Shown here: positions 1 to 9,554 of the stretch, in pieces
Layout of the letters: each line of letters opens with the position of its first letter
Position numbering within the stretch: position 1 is the first letter of the stretch
From: Pseudomonas oleovorans subsp. oleovorans
GTDB taxonomy: Bacteria; Pseudomonadota; Gammaproteobacteria; Pseudomonadales; Pseudomonadaceae
Direction: 5' to 3'
Length of the DNA stretch: 64,000 bases
Assembly (NCBI RefSeq): GCF_002197815.1
Contig: NZ_NIUB01000002.1
Span: 62,001 to 126,000, forward strand
Position numbers and translations under genes: made by a program
Notes under the pieces: generated by a model
The model's input: the letters and a program-made list of their open reading frames with translations, nothing else
What the model was told of the DNA's origin: nothing
Databases searched by the model: none

Positions 1-657
1 CGCATCTGCCATGACTACATCGTCAACGTGCAGCAGGCCATCCCCGCCCCGCTCAACTACAAGGGCTTTCCCAAGTCGATCTGCACCTCGGTCAACCATG
101 TGGTGTGCCACGGCATCCCCAGCGACAAGCCACTGAAAGACGGCGACGTGCTGAACATCGACGTCACCGTGATCAAGGACGGTTACCACGGCGATACCAG
201 CAAGATGTTCATGGTCGGCAAGGTTGCCGAATGGGCTGAGCGCCTGGCCAAGGTCACCCAGGAGTGCATGTATAAAGGCATCGAACTGGTCAAGCCGGGC
301 ACCCGCCTGGGCGACATCGGCGAAGTGATCCAGAAGCATGCGGAGAAGAACGGCTTCTCCGTGGTTCGCGAGTACTGTGGGCACGGCATCGGCGCCGTGT
401 TCCATGAAGAGCCGCAGGTGCTGCACTACGGCAAGGCCGGCACCGGCATGGAGCTCAAGGAAGGCATGACCTTCACCATCGAGCCGATGATCAACCAGGG
501 CCGCCCGGAAACCCGCCTGCTCGGCGACGGCTGGACCGCCATCACCAAGGACCGCAAGCTTTCCGCGCAATGGGAGCACACTGTGCTGGTCACCGCAGAC
601 GGCTATGAGATCCTGACCCTGCGCAGCGACGACACCCTGCCGCGCACCTCGGCCTGA
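1..657 (+). CDS. map: Methionine aminopeptidase type I, 5' end outside window
   Basis: Removes the initiator methionine from nascent proteins in the cytoplasm. The reading frame is open from base 1, so roughly the first 40 residues are missing; 218 residues are visible. Family residues are present in order: the VCHGIP histidine, the two metal-binding aspartates in NIDVTVIKDG and HGDTSKMF, the CGHGIG histidine, the glutamate of TIEPM and the last metal glutamate in QWEHT. The protein aligns along its whole visible length with the E. coli enzyme as I remember it. It precedes glnD in the same direction, as in other pseudomonads. Confidence 0.97.
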   Translation, partial: RICHDYIVNVQQAIPAPLNYKGFPKSICTSVNHVVCHGIPSDKPLKDGDVLNIDVTVIKDGYHGDTSKMFMVGKVAEWAERLAKVTQECMYKGIELVKPGTRLGDIGEVIQKHAEKNGFSVVREYCGHGIGAVFHEEPQVLHYGKAGTGMELKEGMTFTIEPMINQGRPETRLLGDGWTAITKDRKLSAQWEHTVLVTADGYEILTLRSDDTLPRTSA

Positions 658-667
658 CCGCGATCCG

Positions 668-720
668 TAGGGTGCGCCGTGCGCACCATTGAAGCTTGTG
701 GTGCGCATAGCGCGCCCCAC
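668..720. repeat. Imperfect inverted repeat between map and glnD
   Basis: Two arms built on gtagggtgcgc...gtgcgcacc and ggtgcgca...gcgcgccccac face each other in the map-glnD gap. The unit resembles other 'gtaggg...' hairpins of this window (38597-38640, 63802-63856). It may fold in RNA, but no T-run follows, so I do not call it a terminator. Confidence 0.55.
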
Positions 721-742
721 CTTATATAAGGAAGGCAACTGC

Positions 743-3436
743 ATGCCGCAGATGGACCCCGAACTGTTTGACCGCGGTCAGTTCCAGGCCGAGCTGGCCC
801 TGAAATCCAGCCCCATCGCCGCATTCAAGAAGGCCATCCGCGGCGCGCATGAAGTGCTCGATGCGCGCTTTCGTGCCGGCCGTGACATTCGCCGCCTGGT
901 CGAGGATCGCGCCTGGTTCGTCGATCAGATCCTGCAGGAAGCCTGGAAGCGCTTCACCTGGAGCGAGGATGCCGACATCGCCCTGCTCGCCGTTGGCGGC
1001 TACGGCCGTGGCGAGCTGCACCCTTACTCGGACATCGACCTGCTGATCCTGCTGGGCAGCAATGATCACGAAATCTTCCGCGAGCCGATCGAAGGCTTTC
1101 TCACCCTGCTCTGGGACATCGGCCTGGAAGTCGGCCAGAGCGTGCGCTCGGTCGACGAATGCGCCGAAGAGGCGCGCGCCGACCTGACGGTGATCACCAA
1201 CCTGATGGAAAGCCGCACCATCGCCGGCCCCGAACACCTGCGCCAGCGCATGCAGCAGGTGACCAGCACCGATCAGATGTGGCCGAGCAAGCACTTCTAC
1301 CTGGCCAAGCGCGACGAACGCAGAGCGCGTCATGCCAAGTACAACGACACCGAGTACAACCTCGAACCCAACATCAAGGGCTCGCCCGGCGGCCTGCGCG
1401 ACATCCAGACCGTGCTCTGGGTGGCGCGCCGCCAGTTCGGCACGCTGAACCTGCAAGCCCTGGTCGGCCACGGCTTCCTGCTGGAAAGCGAATACACCCT
1501 GCTGTCCTCCAGCCAGGAATTTTTGTGGAAGGTGCGCTACGCCCTGCACATGCTCGCCGGGCGCGCCGAAGACCGCCTGCTGTTCGATCACCAGGCCAAG
1601 ATCGCCGCCCTGTTCGGCTATCAGGACGGCGACGGCAAGCGCAGCATCGAACACTTCATGCAGAAGTACTACCGCGTAGTGATGGGGATTTCCGAGCTGT
1701 CGGACCTGATCAACCAGCACTTCGAGGAAGTGATCCTGCGCGCCGGCGAAAGCGGCCCGGCCACGCCCCTGAACAGCCGGTTCCAGGTGCGCGACGGCTA
1801 TATCGAAGTCACCCACCCGAACGTGTTCAAGCGCACGCCCTTCGCCATCATCGAAATCTTTGTGCTGATGGCGCAGCACCCGGAAATCAAGGGTGTACGT
1901 GCCGACAGCATCCGCCTGCTGCGTGACAGCCGCCACCTGATCGACGACGAGTTCCGCAAGGACATCCGCAACACCAGCCTGTTCATCGAGCTGTTCAAGT
2001 GCAAGGAAGGCATCCATCGCAACCTGCGGCGGATGAACCGCTACGGCATTCTCGGCCGTTATTTGCCGGAGTTCGGCCATATCATCGGGCAGATGCAGCA
2101 CGACCTGTTCCACATCTATACGGTCGATGCGCACACGCTCAACCTGATCAAGCACCTGCGCAAGTTTCGCTGGCCGGAGCTGGCGGAGAAATTCCCTCTG
2201 GCCAGCAAGCTCATCGACAAGCTGCCCAAGCCGGAGCTGATCTACCTCGCCGGCCTGTATCACGATATCGGCAAGGGCCGTGGCGGTGATCATTCGGAGC
2301 TGGGCGCGGTGGACGCCGAAGCCTTCGCCCGCCGCCACCACCTGCCGGCCTGGGACAGCGCGCTGATCGTCTGGCTGGTGCAGCACCACCTGGTGATGTC
2401 CACCACCGCGCAGCGCAAGGACCTTTCCGACCCGCAGGTGATTCACGATTTCGCCCAGTTCGTCGGCGACCAGACGCACCTGGATTATCTCTACGTGCTG
2501 ACCGTGGCCGACATCAACGCCACCAACCCCAGCCTGTGGAATTCCTGGCGTGCCAGCCTGCTGCGCCAGCTCTATACCGAGACCAAGCGCGCCCTGCGCC
2601 GCGGCCTGGAAAACCCGCTGGATCGCGAAGAGCAGATTCGCCAGACCCAGAGCGCCGCCCTCGACATCCTGGTGCGCGGCGGCACCGACCCGGACGATGC
2701 CGAACAACTGTGGAGCCAGCTGGGCGACGACTACTTCCTGCGCCACACGGCCAACGACGTGGCCTGGCACACCGATGCCATTCTCCAGCATCCCAACGAT
2801 GGCGGTCCGCTGGTGCTGATGAAGGAAACCACCCAGCGCGAGTTCGAGGGCGGCACGCAGATCTTCATCTATGCGCCGGACCAGCATGACTTCTTCGCCG
2901 TGACCGTAGCCGCGATGAGCCAGCTCAACCTGAACATTCACGACGCACGGATCATCACCTCCACCAGCCAGTTCACCCTCGATACCTACGTGGTGCTGGA
3001 TGCCGACGGCGGCTCGATCGGCAACAACCCGGCACGCATCCAGCAGATTCGCGAAGGCCTGATCGAAGCACTGAAGAACCCGGACGACTACCCGACCATC
3101 ATCCAGCGCCGCGTACCGCGCCAGCTCAAGCACTTCGCCTTCGCGCCGCAGGTAACCATTCACAATGATGCGCAGCGCCCGGTGACCATCCTCGAACTGA
3201 CCGCACCGGACCGCCCCGGCCTGTTGGCGCGGATCGGGCGAATCTTCCTCGAATACGACCTATCGTTGCAGAACGCCAAGATCGCCACCCTCGGCGAACG
3301 GGTCGAGGACGTATTCTTCATTACCGACGACAAGGGCCAGCCGCTGTCCGATCCCGAACTCTGCGCACGCCTGCAGGAAACCATCGTCCGTCGTCTGTCC
3401 GAGCCCAGTATCCAGCCGGCCCAATTTTCCATCTGA
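743..3436 (+). CDS. glnD: PII uridylyltransferase / uridylyl-removing enzyme
   Basis: Bifunctional nitrogen sensor that uridylylates PII protein under low glutamine and removes UMP under high glutamine. About 897 residues, the usual length. The nucleotidyltransferase signature [17 protein letters not shown] lies near residues 85-105. An HD hydrolase motif ([14 protein letters not shown]) is near residue 505, and two ACT domains start near residues 700 and 810 (the second with [12 protein letters not shown]). I chose the ATG at 743 ([14 protein letters not shown]), which matches the family N-terminus; a TTG at 689 lies in frame upstream inside the repeat and is unlikely. dapC follows after 15 bp. 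Confidence 0.97.
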   Translation: MPQMDPELFDRGQFQAELALKSSPIAAFKKAIRGAHEVLDARFRAGRDIRRLVEDRAWFVDQILQEAWKRFTWSEDADIALLAVGGYGRGELHPYSDIDLLILLGSNDHEIFREPIEGFLTLLWDIGLEVGQSVRSVDECAEEARADLTVITNLMESRTIAGPEHLRQRMQQVTSTDQMWPSKHFYLAKRDERRARHAKYNDTEYNLEPNIKGSPGGLRDIQTVLWVARRQFGTLNLQALVGHGFLLESEYTLLSSSQEFLWKVRYALHMLAGRAEDRLLFDHQAKIAALFGYQDGDGKRSIEHFMQKYYRVVMGISELSDLINQHFEEVILRAGESGPATPLNSRFQVRDGYIEVTHPNVFKRTPFAIIEIFVLMAQHPEIKGVRADSIRLLRDSRHLIDDEFRKDIRNTSLFIELFKCKEGIHRNLRRMNRYGILGRYLPEFGHIIGQMQHDLFHIYTVDAHTLNLIKHLRKFRWPELAEKFPLASKLIDKLPKPELIYLAGLYHDIGKGRGGDHSELGAVDAEAFARRHHLPAWDSALIVWLVQHHLVMSTTAQRKDLSDPQVIHDFAQFVGDQTHLDYLYVLTVADINATNPSLWNSWRASLLRQLYTETKRALRRGLENPLDREEQIRQTQSAALDILVRGGTDPDDAEQLWSQLGDDYFLRHTANDVAWHTDAILQHPNDGGPLVLMKETTQREFEGGTQIFIYAPDQHDFFAVTVAAMSQLNLNIHDARIITSTSQFTLDTYVVLDADGGSIGNNPARIQQIREGLIEALKNPDDYPTIIQRRVPRQLKHFAFAPQVTIHNDAQRPVTILELTAPDRPGLLARIGRIFLEYDLSLQNAKIATLGERVEDVFFITDDKGQPLSDPELCARLQETIVRRLSEPSIQPAQFSI

Positions 3437-3451
3437 TTTGCGGAAGTATCG

Positions 3452-4648
3452 ATGAACCCAGCTCTCGACCAGCTCCAGCCCTACCCCTTCGAGAAACTGC
3501 GCGCCCTGCTCGGCAGCGTGCAGCCACCTGCCGACAAGCGTGCCATCGCCCTGTCCATCGGCGAACCCAAGCATCGCTCGCCTGACTTCGTCGGCCAGGC
3601 GCTGACCGCCAATCTCGACAAGCTCGCCGTCTACCCGACCACGCTCGGCTTGCCGGAGCTGCGCCAGAGCATTGCCAACTGGTGCGAACGTCGCTTCGGC
3701 GTGCCGACTGGCTGGCTGGATGCCGCACGCCACGTGTTGCCGGTCAATGGTACCCGCGAAGCGCTGTTCGCCTTCACCCAGGCAGTGGTCGACCGCAACG
3801 CCAAGGGCCTGGTGGTCAGCCCCAACCCCTTCTATCAGATCTATGAAGGTGCTGCGTTCCTTGCCGGCGCCGAACCACACTACCTGCCGTGCCTGGAAGC
3901 CCACGGCTTCAACCCGGACTTCGATGCCGTGCCGACAGAGATCTGGCAGCGCTGCCAGATTCTCTTCCTCTGCTCGCCAGGCAACCCCACCGGCGCCCTG
4001 ATCCCGGTCGAGACGCTGAAGAAACTGATCGTCCTGGCCGACGTGCACGACTTCGTCATCGCCGCCGACGAGTGCTACAGCGAGCTGTATTTCGATGAGG
4101 ACGCACCACCGCCCGGCCTGCTCAGCGCCTGCGCCGAACTGGGCCGCAGCGACTTCAAACGCTGCGTGGTGTTCCACAGCCTGTCCAAGCGCTCCAACCT
4201 GCCGGGTCTGCGCTCGGGCTTCGTCGCTGGCGACGCCGACATCCTCAAGCACTTCCTGCTCTATCGCACCTACCACGGCTGCGCCATGCCGGTACAAACC
4301 CAGCTGGCCAGCGTTGCCGCCTGGAATGACGAAGCACATGTACGCGCCAACCGTGACCTGTACCGCGAGAAGTTCGCTGCCGTGCTGGACATCCTCGCCC
4401 CGGTGATGGACGTACAGCGCCCCGATGGCGGCTTCTACCTGTGGGCACGTACTCCGGGTGACGACACCCTGTTCACCCATGACCTGTTCGCCACCGAGCA
4501 CGTCACCGTGGTGCCCGGCTCGTACCTGTCGCGCGAAGTGAACGGCGTCAACCCGGGTGCCGGCCGCGTGCGCATGGCACTGGTAGCACCACTGGCCGAG
4601 TGCATCGAGGCCGCCGAGCGTATTGCCCGTTTCATTCGCGGCGCCTGA
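3452..4648 (+). CDS. dapC: Succinyldiaminopimelate transaminase
   Basis: PLP-dependent class I/II aminotransferase that makes N-succinyl-LL-diaminopimelate, in the lysine and peptidoglycan pathway. 398 residues. The substrate/PLP region FLCSPGNPTG, the aspartate in AADECYSELYF and the PLP lysine in SLSKRSNLPGLR are all present. The dapC name is supported by its position directly after glnD and before dapD, the standard pseudomonad order. It starts 15 bp after the glnD stop, so co-transcription is likely. Confidence 0.93.
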   Translation: MNPALDQLQPYPFEKLRALLGSVQPPADKRAIALSIGEPKHRSPDFVGQALTANLDKLAVYPTTLGLPELRQSIANWCERRFGVPTGWLDAARHVLPVNGTREALFAFTQAVVDRNAKGLVVSPNPFYQIYEGAAFLAGAEPHYLPCLEAHGFNPDFDAVPTEIWQRCQILFLCSPGNPTGALIPVETLKKLIVLADVHDFVIAADECYSELYFDEDAPPPGLLSACAELGRSDFKRCVVFHSLSKRSNLPGLRSGFVAGDADILKHFLLYRTYHGCAMPVQTQLASVAAWNDEAHVRANRDLYREKFAAVLDILAPVMDVQRPDGGFYLWARTPGDDTLFTHDLFATEHVTVVPGSYLSREVNGVNPGAGRVRMALVAPLAECIEAAERIARFIRGA

Positions 4649-4803
4649 GCCTCTGCAGGGCCTGTGGGCGGGGCTTTAGCCGCTAGTCTCCGACTCCGTA
4701 ACACATCGCAGCGACAGCCGCCGCCACGTCTGGACGCGACGTGGCATAATGGCCCGCCGTATTTCCCGGACCTTCCGGCACGCCACTCATCAGAGGAAGA
4801 TCA

Positions 4804-5151
4804 ATGAGTTACGTCCTGTATGGCATCAAGGCCTGCGACACGATGAAAAAGGCCAGAACCTGGCTCGATGAACACCAGGTCGACTATGCCTTTCACGACT
4901 ACAAGAGCGTCGGAATCGACCGTGCAAACCTGGAAAAGTGGTGCAACGAGCATGGCTGGCAGACCATCCTGAACCGTGCCGGCACCACCTTCCGCAAGCT
5001 GGACGACGCGCAGAAAGCCGATCTCGACCAGGCCAAGGCCATCGAACTGATGCTGGCCCAACCCTCGATGATCAAGCGCCCGATACTCGACCTGGGCGAC
5101 AAGACCCTGGTCGGCTTCAAGCCGGATAACTACCAAGCCGCGCTGGCCTGA
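4804..5151 (+). CDS. ArsC family reductase, YffB/Spx-like
   Basis: Small thioredoxin-fold protein of 115 residues. The N-terminal YGIKACDTMKKA carries the single conserved cysteine (Cys11), and the C-terminal part has the family stretch SMIKRPILDL followed by VGFKPDNY. This is the YffB type of the ArsC/Spx superfamily, in which a glutathione-dependent reductase role has been proposed. It sits between dapC and dapD, so annotators sometimes link it to that operon, but the sequence gives no pathway evidence. An AGAGGAAG ribosome site precedes the ATG. Confidence 0.9.
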   Translation: MSYVLYGIKACDTMKKARTWLDEHQVDYAFHDYKSVGIDRANLEKWCNEHGWQTILNRAGTTFRKLDDAQKADLDQAKAIELMLAQPSMIKRPILDLGDKTLVGFKPDNYQAALA

Positions 5152-5189
5152 TCAACCTCACCCGATTTCGTTGCAAGGAACCCCATCTA

Positions 5190-6224
5190 ATGAGCACCTC
5201 CCTTTACAGCATCGCCTTTGGTGTTGGCACCCAGAACCGCCAGGGCAACTGGCTGGAAGTCTTCTACGCCCTGCCGCTGCTCAATCCGGCCAGCGAGCTG
5301 GTAGCCAAGGCCGCCGAGAAGCTCGGCTACCAGGGCGGCAACCAGGCCATCGCCTTCACCACCACACAGGCCGCTGACCTGGCCGAAGCCCTGAAAGGCG
5401 TGGACGCCGCTCAAGCGGCGCTGCTGACCCGTCTGGCCGAAAGCCACAACCCGCTGGTCGCCACCTTCCTGGCTGAAGATGCCGCGCTGACCAGCACCCC
5501 GGAGGCCTACCTCAAGCTGCACCTGCTGTCGCATCGTCTGGTCAAGCCGCACGGCCTGAGCCTGGCCGGCATTTTCCCGCTGCTGCCCAATGTGGCCTGG
5601 ACCAGCCAGGGCGCCGTTGATCTCAGCGAGCTGGCCGAGCGCCAGCTGGAAGCACGCCTGAAGGGCAAGCTGCTGGAAGTCTTCTCGGTGGACAAGTTCC
5701 CGAAAATGACCGACTACGTGGTGCCGGCCGGTGTGCGTATCGCCGACAGCGCCCGTGTGCGCCTGGGCGCCTATATCGGCGAAGGCACCACCGTGATGCA
5801 CGAAGGCTTCGTCAACTTCAACGGCGGCACCGAAGGCCCGGGCATGATCGAAGGCCGCGTTTCCGCTGGCGTCTTCGTCGGCAAGGGTTCCGACCTGGGC
5901 GGCGGCTGCTCGACCATGGGCACCCTGTCCGGCGGCGGCAACATCATCATCAGCGTCGGCGAAGGCTGCCTGATCGGTGCCAACGCCGGCATCGGCATCC
6001 CGCTGGGCGACCGCAACACCGTCGAAGCCGGCCTATACATCACCGCAGGCACCAAGGTGAACCTGCTCGACGAGGGCAACGCCCTGGTCAAGGTGGTCAA
6101 GGCACGCGACCTGGCTGGCCAGCCGGATCTGCTGTTCCGTCGCAACTCGCTGACCGGCGCCGTGGAGTGCAAGACCCACAAGTCGGCCGTCGAGCTGAAC
6201 GAAGCCCTGCACGCCCACAATTGA
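5190..6224 (+). CDS. dapD: Tetrahydrodipicolinate N-succinyltransferase
   Basis: Succinylates tetrahydrodipicolinate, the step just before DapC. 344 residues, the longer Pseudomonas form rather than the ~274-residue enterobacterial form. The C-terminal half is a left-handed beta helix of hexapeptide repeats (GAYIGEGTTVMHEGFVNF, GKGSDLGGGCSTMG, IGANAGIGIPLGD). The N-terminal ~150 residues are the extension typical of this subfamily. It starts 38 bp after the ArsC-like gene. A hairpin lies directly downstream, at 6236-6258. Confidence 0.95.
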   Translation: MSTSLYSIAFGVGTQNRQGNWLEVFYALPLLNPASELVAKAAEKLGYQGGNQAIAFTTTQAADLAEALKGVDAAQAALLTRLAESHNPLVATFLAEDAALTSTPEAYLKLHLLSHRLVKPHGLSLAGIFPLLPNVAWTSQGAVDLSELAERQLEARLKGKLLEVFSVDKFPKMTDYVVPAGVRIADSARVRLGAYIGEGTTVMHEGFVNFNGGTEGPGMIEGRVSAGVFVGKGSDLGGGCSTMGTLSGGGNIIISVGEGCLIGANAGIGIPLGDRNTVEAGLYITAGTKVNLLDEGNALVKVVKARDLAGQPDLLFRRNSLTGAVECKTHKSAVELNEALHAHN

Positions 6225-6235
6225 TCGTCATACCT

Positions 6236-6258
6236 CCCCTCTCCCTCCGGGAGAGGGG
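6236..6258. repeat. REP-like hairpin, 10-bp arms
   Basis: Arms cccctctccc and gggagagggg are separated by tcc and followed by ccgggggtgagggc. This is the common 'ccctctcccgggagaggg' type hairpin, also found at 13087-13112 and 13489-13514. It lies between dapD and the desulfurase gene and could lower read-through, but it has no T-run. Confidence 0.75.
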
Positions 6259-6296
6259 CCGGGGGTGAGGGCAAAACCACGCGGATCTGACAAACC

Positions 6297-7502
6297 ATGT
6301 CACTGACCTCCCCCTGGCGTGCCGACTTCCCCGGCATTCTCGCCCTCGAAGCCGAAGGCCAGACCTATCTGGACAGCGCCGCCACTGCACAGAAACCACA
6401 GGCGGTGCTGGACACCCTGCTCGGCTACCTGGGCAGCGGCGTGGCCAACGTGCATCGTGCCCAGCACCTGCCAGGTGAACGTGCCACCCGCGCCTTCGAG
6501 GCCACACGCAGCAAGGCTGCACAATGGCTGAATGCGGCCGGCAGCGATGAGATCATCTTTACCCGCGGCAGCACCGAATCACTCAACCTACTGGCCTATG
6601 GTCTGGAGCATCTGCTGCAGCCTGGCGAGCAAATCGTCATCAGCGCGCTGGAGCACCACGCCAATCTGCTGCCCTGGCAGCAACTGGCCAAGCGCCGCAA
6701 TCTCGAGTTGGTGGTATTGCCGCTGGATCACACCGGCAGCATCGATCTGCAGCAAGCGGCTCGGCTGATCGGCCCGCGCACCCGCCTGCTGGCGGTCTCG
6801 CAGCTGTCCAACGTACTTGGCCGCTGGCAACCGCTTGCCGAGCTGCTGGCCCTGGCACGCGCGCAAGGCGCATTCAGCGTGGTCGACGGCGCGCAGGGTG
6901 CGGTGCATGGTCGCCACGATCTGCAGGCGCTGGGCTGTGATTTCTACGTGTGCTCGTCACATAAGCTCTACGGCCCGGATGGCGTCGGCCTGCTGTATGG
7001 CCGCCGCGAAGCGTTGGGCAAATTGCAGCACTGGCAATTCGGCGGTGAAATGGTGCTCGATGCCGACTACCAGAGCGCGCGCTTTCGCCCTGCTCCATTG
7101 GGTTTCGAGGCCGGTACACCAGCGGTTTCAGCGGTCATAGCCCTGGGCGCAGCACTGGACTGGCTAAACGGGCTGGATCACACCGCCGTGGCACGTCATG
7201 AAGCGGCCCTGCATGCCGAACTGCTGGCCGGCCTGCAAAGCCGCAACGGCGTGCGTCTGCTCGGCGAGCCGCAACTGGCGCTGGCCAGTTTCTGCGTCGA
7301 CGGCGTACATAACGCCGACCTGGCTCACCTGCTCAGCGAACAGGGCATCGCCGTGCGCGCCGGGCATCACTGCGCCATGCCGCTGATGAAAAGCCTGGGG
7401 CTGAGTGGTGCGATTCGCGTCTCGCTGGGTCTGTACAACGACAGCGAGGACCTGCAGCGATTTTTCAGCGCTCTGGATAACGCCCTGGAGTTGCTGCGTT
7501 GA
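6297..7502 (+). CDS. csdA: Cysteine desulfurase, CsdA/SufS type
   Basis: PLP enzyme that takes sulfur from cysteine and passes it to an acceptor as a persulfide. 401 residues, class V aminotransferase fold. The PLP lysine is in CSSHKLYGPDGVG, and the persulfide cysteine is in RAGHHCAMPLM near residue 360, in the group II loop. The next gene encodes a SufE-type partner, and tcdA (formerly csdL) lies nearby on the other strand. That set (csdA-csdE-tcdA) makes the CsdA assignment more likely than SufS, since no other suf genes are seen. Confidence 0.92.
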   Translation: MSLTSPWRADFPGILALEAEGQTYLDSAATAQKPQAVLDTLLGYLGSGVANVHRAQHLPGERATRAFEATRSKAAQWLNAAGSDEIIFTRGSTESLNLLAYGLEHLLQPGEQIVISALEHHANLLPWQQLAKRRNLELVVLPLDHTGSIDLQQAARLIGPRTRLLAVSQLSNVLGRWQPLAELLALARAQGAFSVVDGAQGAVHGRHDLQALGCDFYVCSSHKLYGPDGVGLLYGRREALGKLQHWQFGGEMVLDADYQSARFRPAPLGFEAGTPAVSAVIALGAALDWLNGLDHTAVARHEAALHAELLAGLQSRNGVRLLGEPQLALASFCVDGVHNADLAHLLSEQGIAVRAGHHCAMPLMKSLGLSGAIRVSLGLYNDSEDLQRFFSALDNALELLR

Positions 7503-7522
7503 AGCGCGGCCAATGGTTCGTC

Positions 7523-7599
7523 GTAGGAGCGGCGTCAGCCGCGAATATTGGCACCCGGAGCATCGCAGCTGAAACGGAATGCCGCCCAGCCGCTCCTAC
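7523..7599. repeat. REP-like pair of 'gtaggagc' units
   Basis: The unit gtaggagcggc (7523-7533) and its inverse gccgctcctac (7589-7599) flank a ~55-base centre in the csdA-csdE gap. This arrangement of two facing units is the BIME-like form of pseudomonad REP repeats. The csdE start codon lies just beyond it. Confidence 0.7.
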
Positions 7600-7620
7600 A
7601 TGCTACGGGAGTCTCTCGCC

Positions 7621-8034
7621 ATGAGCCTGTCAGTCGCCGCTCAGGAAGCACTGGAAGCCTTTGCCGCCTGCCACGGCTGGGAACAGCGCGCGCGCCTGCT
7701 GATGCAATGGGGCGAACGTCTGGAGCCATTGAGCGAAACCGAACGCCTCGACGAGCACCGCGTGCATGGCTGCGAGAGCCCGGTCTGGCTGATCGCCGAA
7801 CAACGCGACGAGCACCTGCACTTTCGCGCCAGCAGCGACGCCCGCCTGCTGCGTGGCTTGCTGGCGGTGCTGCTGGCGCGTGTCGAAGGTCTGCCTCGCG
7901 CCGAGCTGGCCAGTGTCGATCTGGTCGACTGGTTCAACCAGTTGGGGCTGCAGCGGCAGCTATCGCCCTCGCGCAGCAATGGTCTCAACGCGGTGCTGCA
8001 GCGTATGCGCGAGTTGGCGGGGCGCTCCGCCTAA
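7621..8034 (+). CDS. csdE: SufE family sulfur acceptor protein
   Basis: 137-residue partner of the upstream cysteine desulfurase; it accepts the persulfide on its conserved cysteine. The active-site region is HRVHGCESPVWL, with the cysteine in the usual place. The family's C-terminal part around LVDWFNQLGLQRQLSPSRSNGL, a conserved stretch, is intact. I chose the ATG at 7621 (MSLSVAAQ); an in-frame ATG-type start at 7579 would run through the repeat. Same direction as csdA, about 120 bp downstream. Confidence 0.92.
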   Translation: MSLSVAAQEALEAFAACHGWEQRARLLMQWGERLEPLSETERLDEHRVHGCESPVWLIAEQRDEHLHFRASSDARLLRGLLAVLLARVEGLPRAELASVDLVDWFNQLGLQRQLSPSRSNGLNAVLQRMRELAGRSA

Positions 8035-8072
8035 AAACCATTCGTCGCGGGGCGCTTGCCGCCACTCCATCG

Positions 8073-8102
8073 CGTAGGAGCCCCGCCCCGGGGCGAAGCT
8101 TT
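8073..8102. repeat. REP-like unit before the DUF1456 gene
   Basis: A single gtaggagccccgccccgggg unit followed by cgaagctt, in the short gap between two convergent genes (csdE and the DUF1456 gene). It is a self-complementary GC-rich hairpin of the same family as 13185-13212 and 40898-40925. It may act on both convergent transcripts. Confidence 0.7.
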
Positions 8103-8572
8103 CAGTCGCTCTTGCCCCGCTCGCGCAACGTCAGCCCCCGCAGAAAATTGCGCAGGATCTGATCGCCGCACTCGCGAAAGTGCTTGTGACCCGGCGCGCG
8201 AAACAGGGCGCCAAGCTCGGCCTTGGTCATCGGCAGGTCGACCGCTTGCAAAAGCGCCTGGATATCGTCGTCGCGCAGCTCGAAGGCCACGCGCAGCTTC
8301 TTCAGGATCAGGTTGTTACTCAGGCGTTTTTCCACCGGCAGGCGCGGCCGGCTAACGTCCTTGCCACGCTTGTAAAACACCAGGCCTTCAAGCACGTGCG
8401 CCAGCAGCACATCGCTGCAGGAACGATACCCAGGCTCGTCCTCACGCAGCAGACAGGCCGAGATCAGGCCCGGTTCGACGGGATAATCCGCCAACCGGCA
8501 TAGCTCTTCCAGCTTGCCATCGCTGACATCCAGCAAATAGCGCAAGCTGCGCAGTACATCGTTATTGAGCAT
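8102..8572 (-). CDS. DUF1456 (YehS) family protein
   Basis: 156 residues with two similar halves. The first begins MLNNDVLRSLRYLLDVSDG and the second begins LSNNLILKKLRVAFELRDDD; this repeat of an NN-hydrophobic helical unit is the hallmark of the YehS/DUF1456 family. The biochemical role is unknown. It is convergent with csdE and downstream of a solute-binding protein gene on the same strand (39 bp gap). Confidence 0.9.
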   Translation of the reverse strand: MLNNDVLRSLRYLLDVSDGKLEELCRLADYPVEPGLISACLLREDEPGYRSCSDVLLAHVLEGLVFYKRGKDVSRPRLPVEKRLSNNLILKKLRVAFELRDDDIQALLQAVDLPMTKAELGALFRAPGHKHFRECGDQILRNFLRGLTLRERGKSD

Positions 8573-8611
8573 GCAGAAAACTCTTGGAGGAAGGGGGTAG
8601 GCAGGTGCGCT

Positions 8612-9454
8612 TCAGTCCCGCACGGCCTGGGCCGAGGTGCTGGGTTTCCAGTCATCGGCGTTACCGGAATTAAGCGCCTGCTGTAGACGCTGCAGGTCAC
8701 CACGCTGGGCAAAGTCACGCAGCCTGGCATTGAACACGCGCAACAGCTTGACACTCTCAGGATCGTCCTTGCGAAACAGCAAGCGCAGCGGCTCGGTATT
8801 CAACTGCCGCGGATGATGCACGATTTTACCGCCATCTTCCGGAAACAAACGATTCAACATGGCATAGCCGACAGCGCGGTCCTGTGGATGCAGGTCGATA
8901 CGCCCCAACTCCAGAAGACGAAAGCTGGTGTCCTCCTTGCCATTCTGCTCGACGCTCAGGCGGCCAGCCTGCAGCGCATCGTCGAACGCCGGGCCGTAGG
9001 AGTAACCCAGCGTCGTGCCGATGTGATACTTCAACAAGTCCTCGACCGAGGTCCAGTCGAACGCCTGATCGCGACGATGGAACAGAACGATCTCCCCGCG
9101 CACCAGCGGGTCGCTACAAATGCCGTAATTGAGCCGACTGGGGCTGCAGCTATAGGGCATGATCGCGTGCAACTGCCCCTGCTGCAGCATCAGTACGTTG
9201 CGGTCCCAGGGATGGAAGATGAATTCGACCTGGTAACCCGCTTCAGCGAACACTGCGCTGATCAGTCGCGCCAGAGCGCCACCATCACTGCGCTCCTGGT
9301 CGACATAGGGCGCCCAGTCGCCGGTGCCGATACGCAGCTTCTGCGGCTCGGCCTGAACGGGCCCAAGGGCTACCAGCAAAACAGGTAGCGTCAGGGAGGC
9401 GAGCATCCGTGCCCAGCGTCTTCTCAGCGAGACGCTACAAAACAGGTACGACAC
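8612..9454 (-). CDS. Periplasmic solute-binding protein, family 3 type
   Basis: 280 residues. A signal peptide is visible (hydrophobic MLASLTLPVLLVALGPVQA ending in AQA/AEP), followed by the LRIGTGDWAPYVDQ start typical of extracellular solute-binding family 3. No transporter permease or ATPase lies beside it, so it may be an orphan binding protein or feed a distant system. The true start may be the internal methionine at residue 17, which gives a cleaner signal peptide than the arginine-rich first 16 residues. Confidence 0.85.
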   Translation of the reverse strand: MSYLFCSVSLRRRWARMLASLTLPVLLVALGPVQAEPQKLRIGTGDWAPYVDQERSDGGALARLISAVFAEAGYQVEFIFHPWDRNVLMLQQGQLHAIMPYSCSPSRLNYGICSDPLVRGEIVLFHRRDQAFDWTSVEDLLKYHIGTTLGYSYGPAFDDALQAGRLSVEQNGKEDTSFRLLELGRIDLHPQDRAVGYAMLNRLFPEDGGKIVHHPRQLNTEPLRLLFRKDDPESVKLLRVFNARLRDFAQRGDLQRLQQALNSGNADDWKPSTSAQAVRD

Positions 9455-9554
9455 AAATCACCTCTGATACGGATCATGTTCGACGTCTCCCTGTCGGCTA
9501 CTGCAACCTCTCCCTTCGCCCAGCATAGTCAAACGCAGCGCGCACGGAAGTTTC

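Noticed and set aside
722..3163. 813-codon open frame on the minus strand across glnD
   Set aside because: It is the complement of a confirmed gene in GC-rich DNA; low-complexity Ala/Val/Gln composition and no family features.
9455..9554. A riboswitch or RNA gene before the solute-binding protein
   Set aside because: Only 100 bp with no strong stem or known leader pattern.
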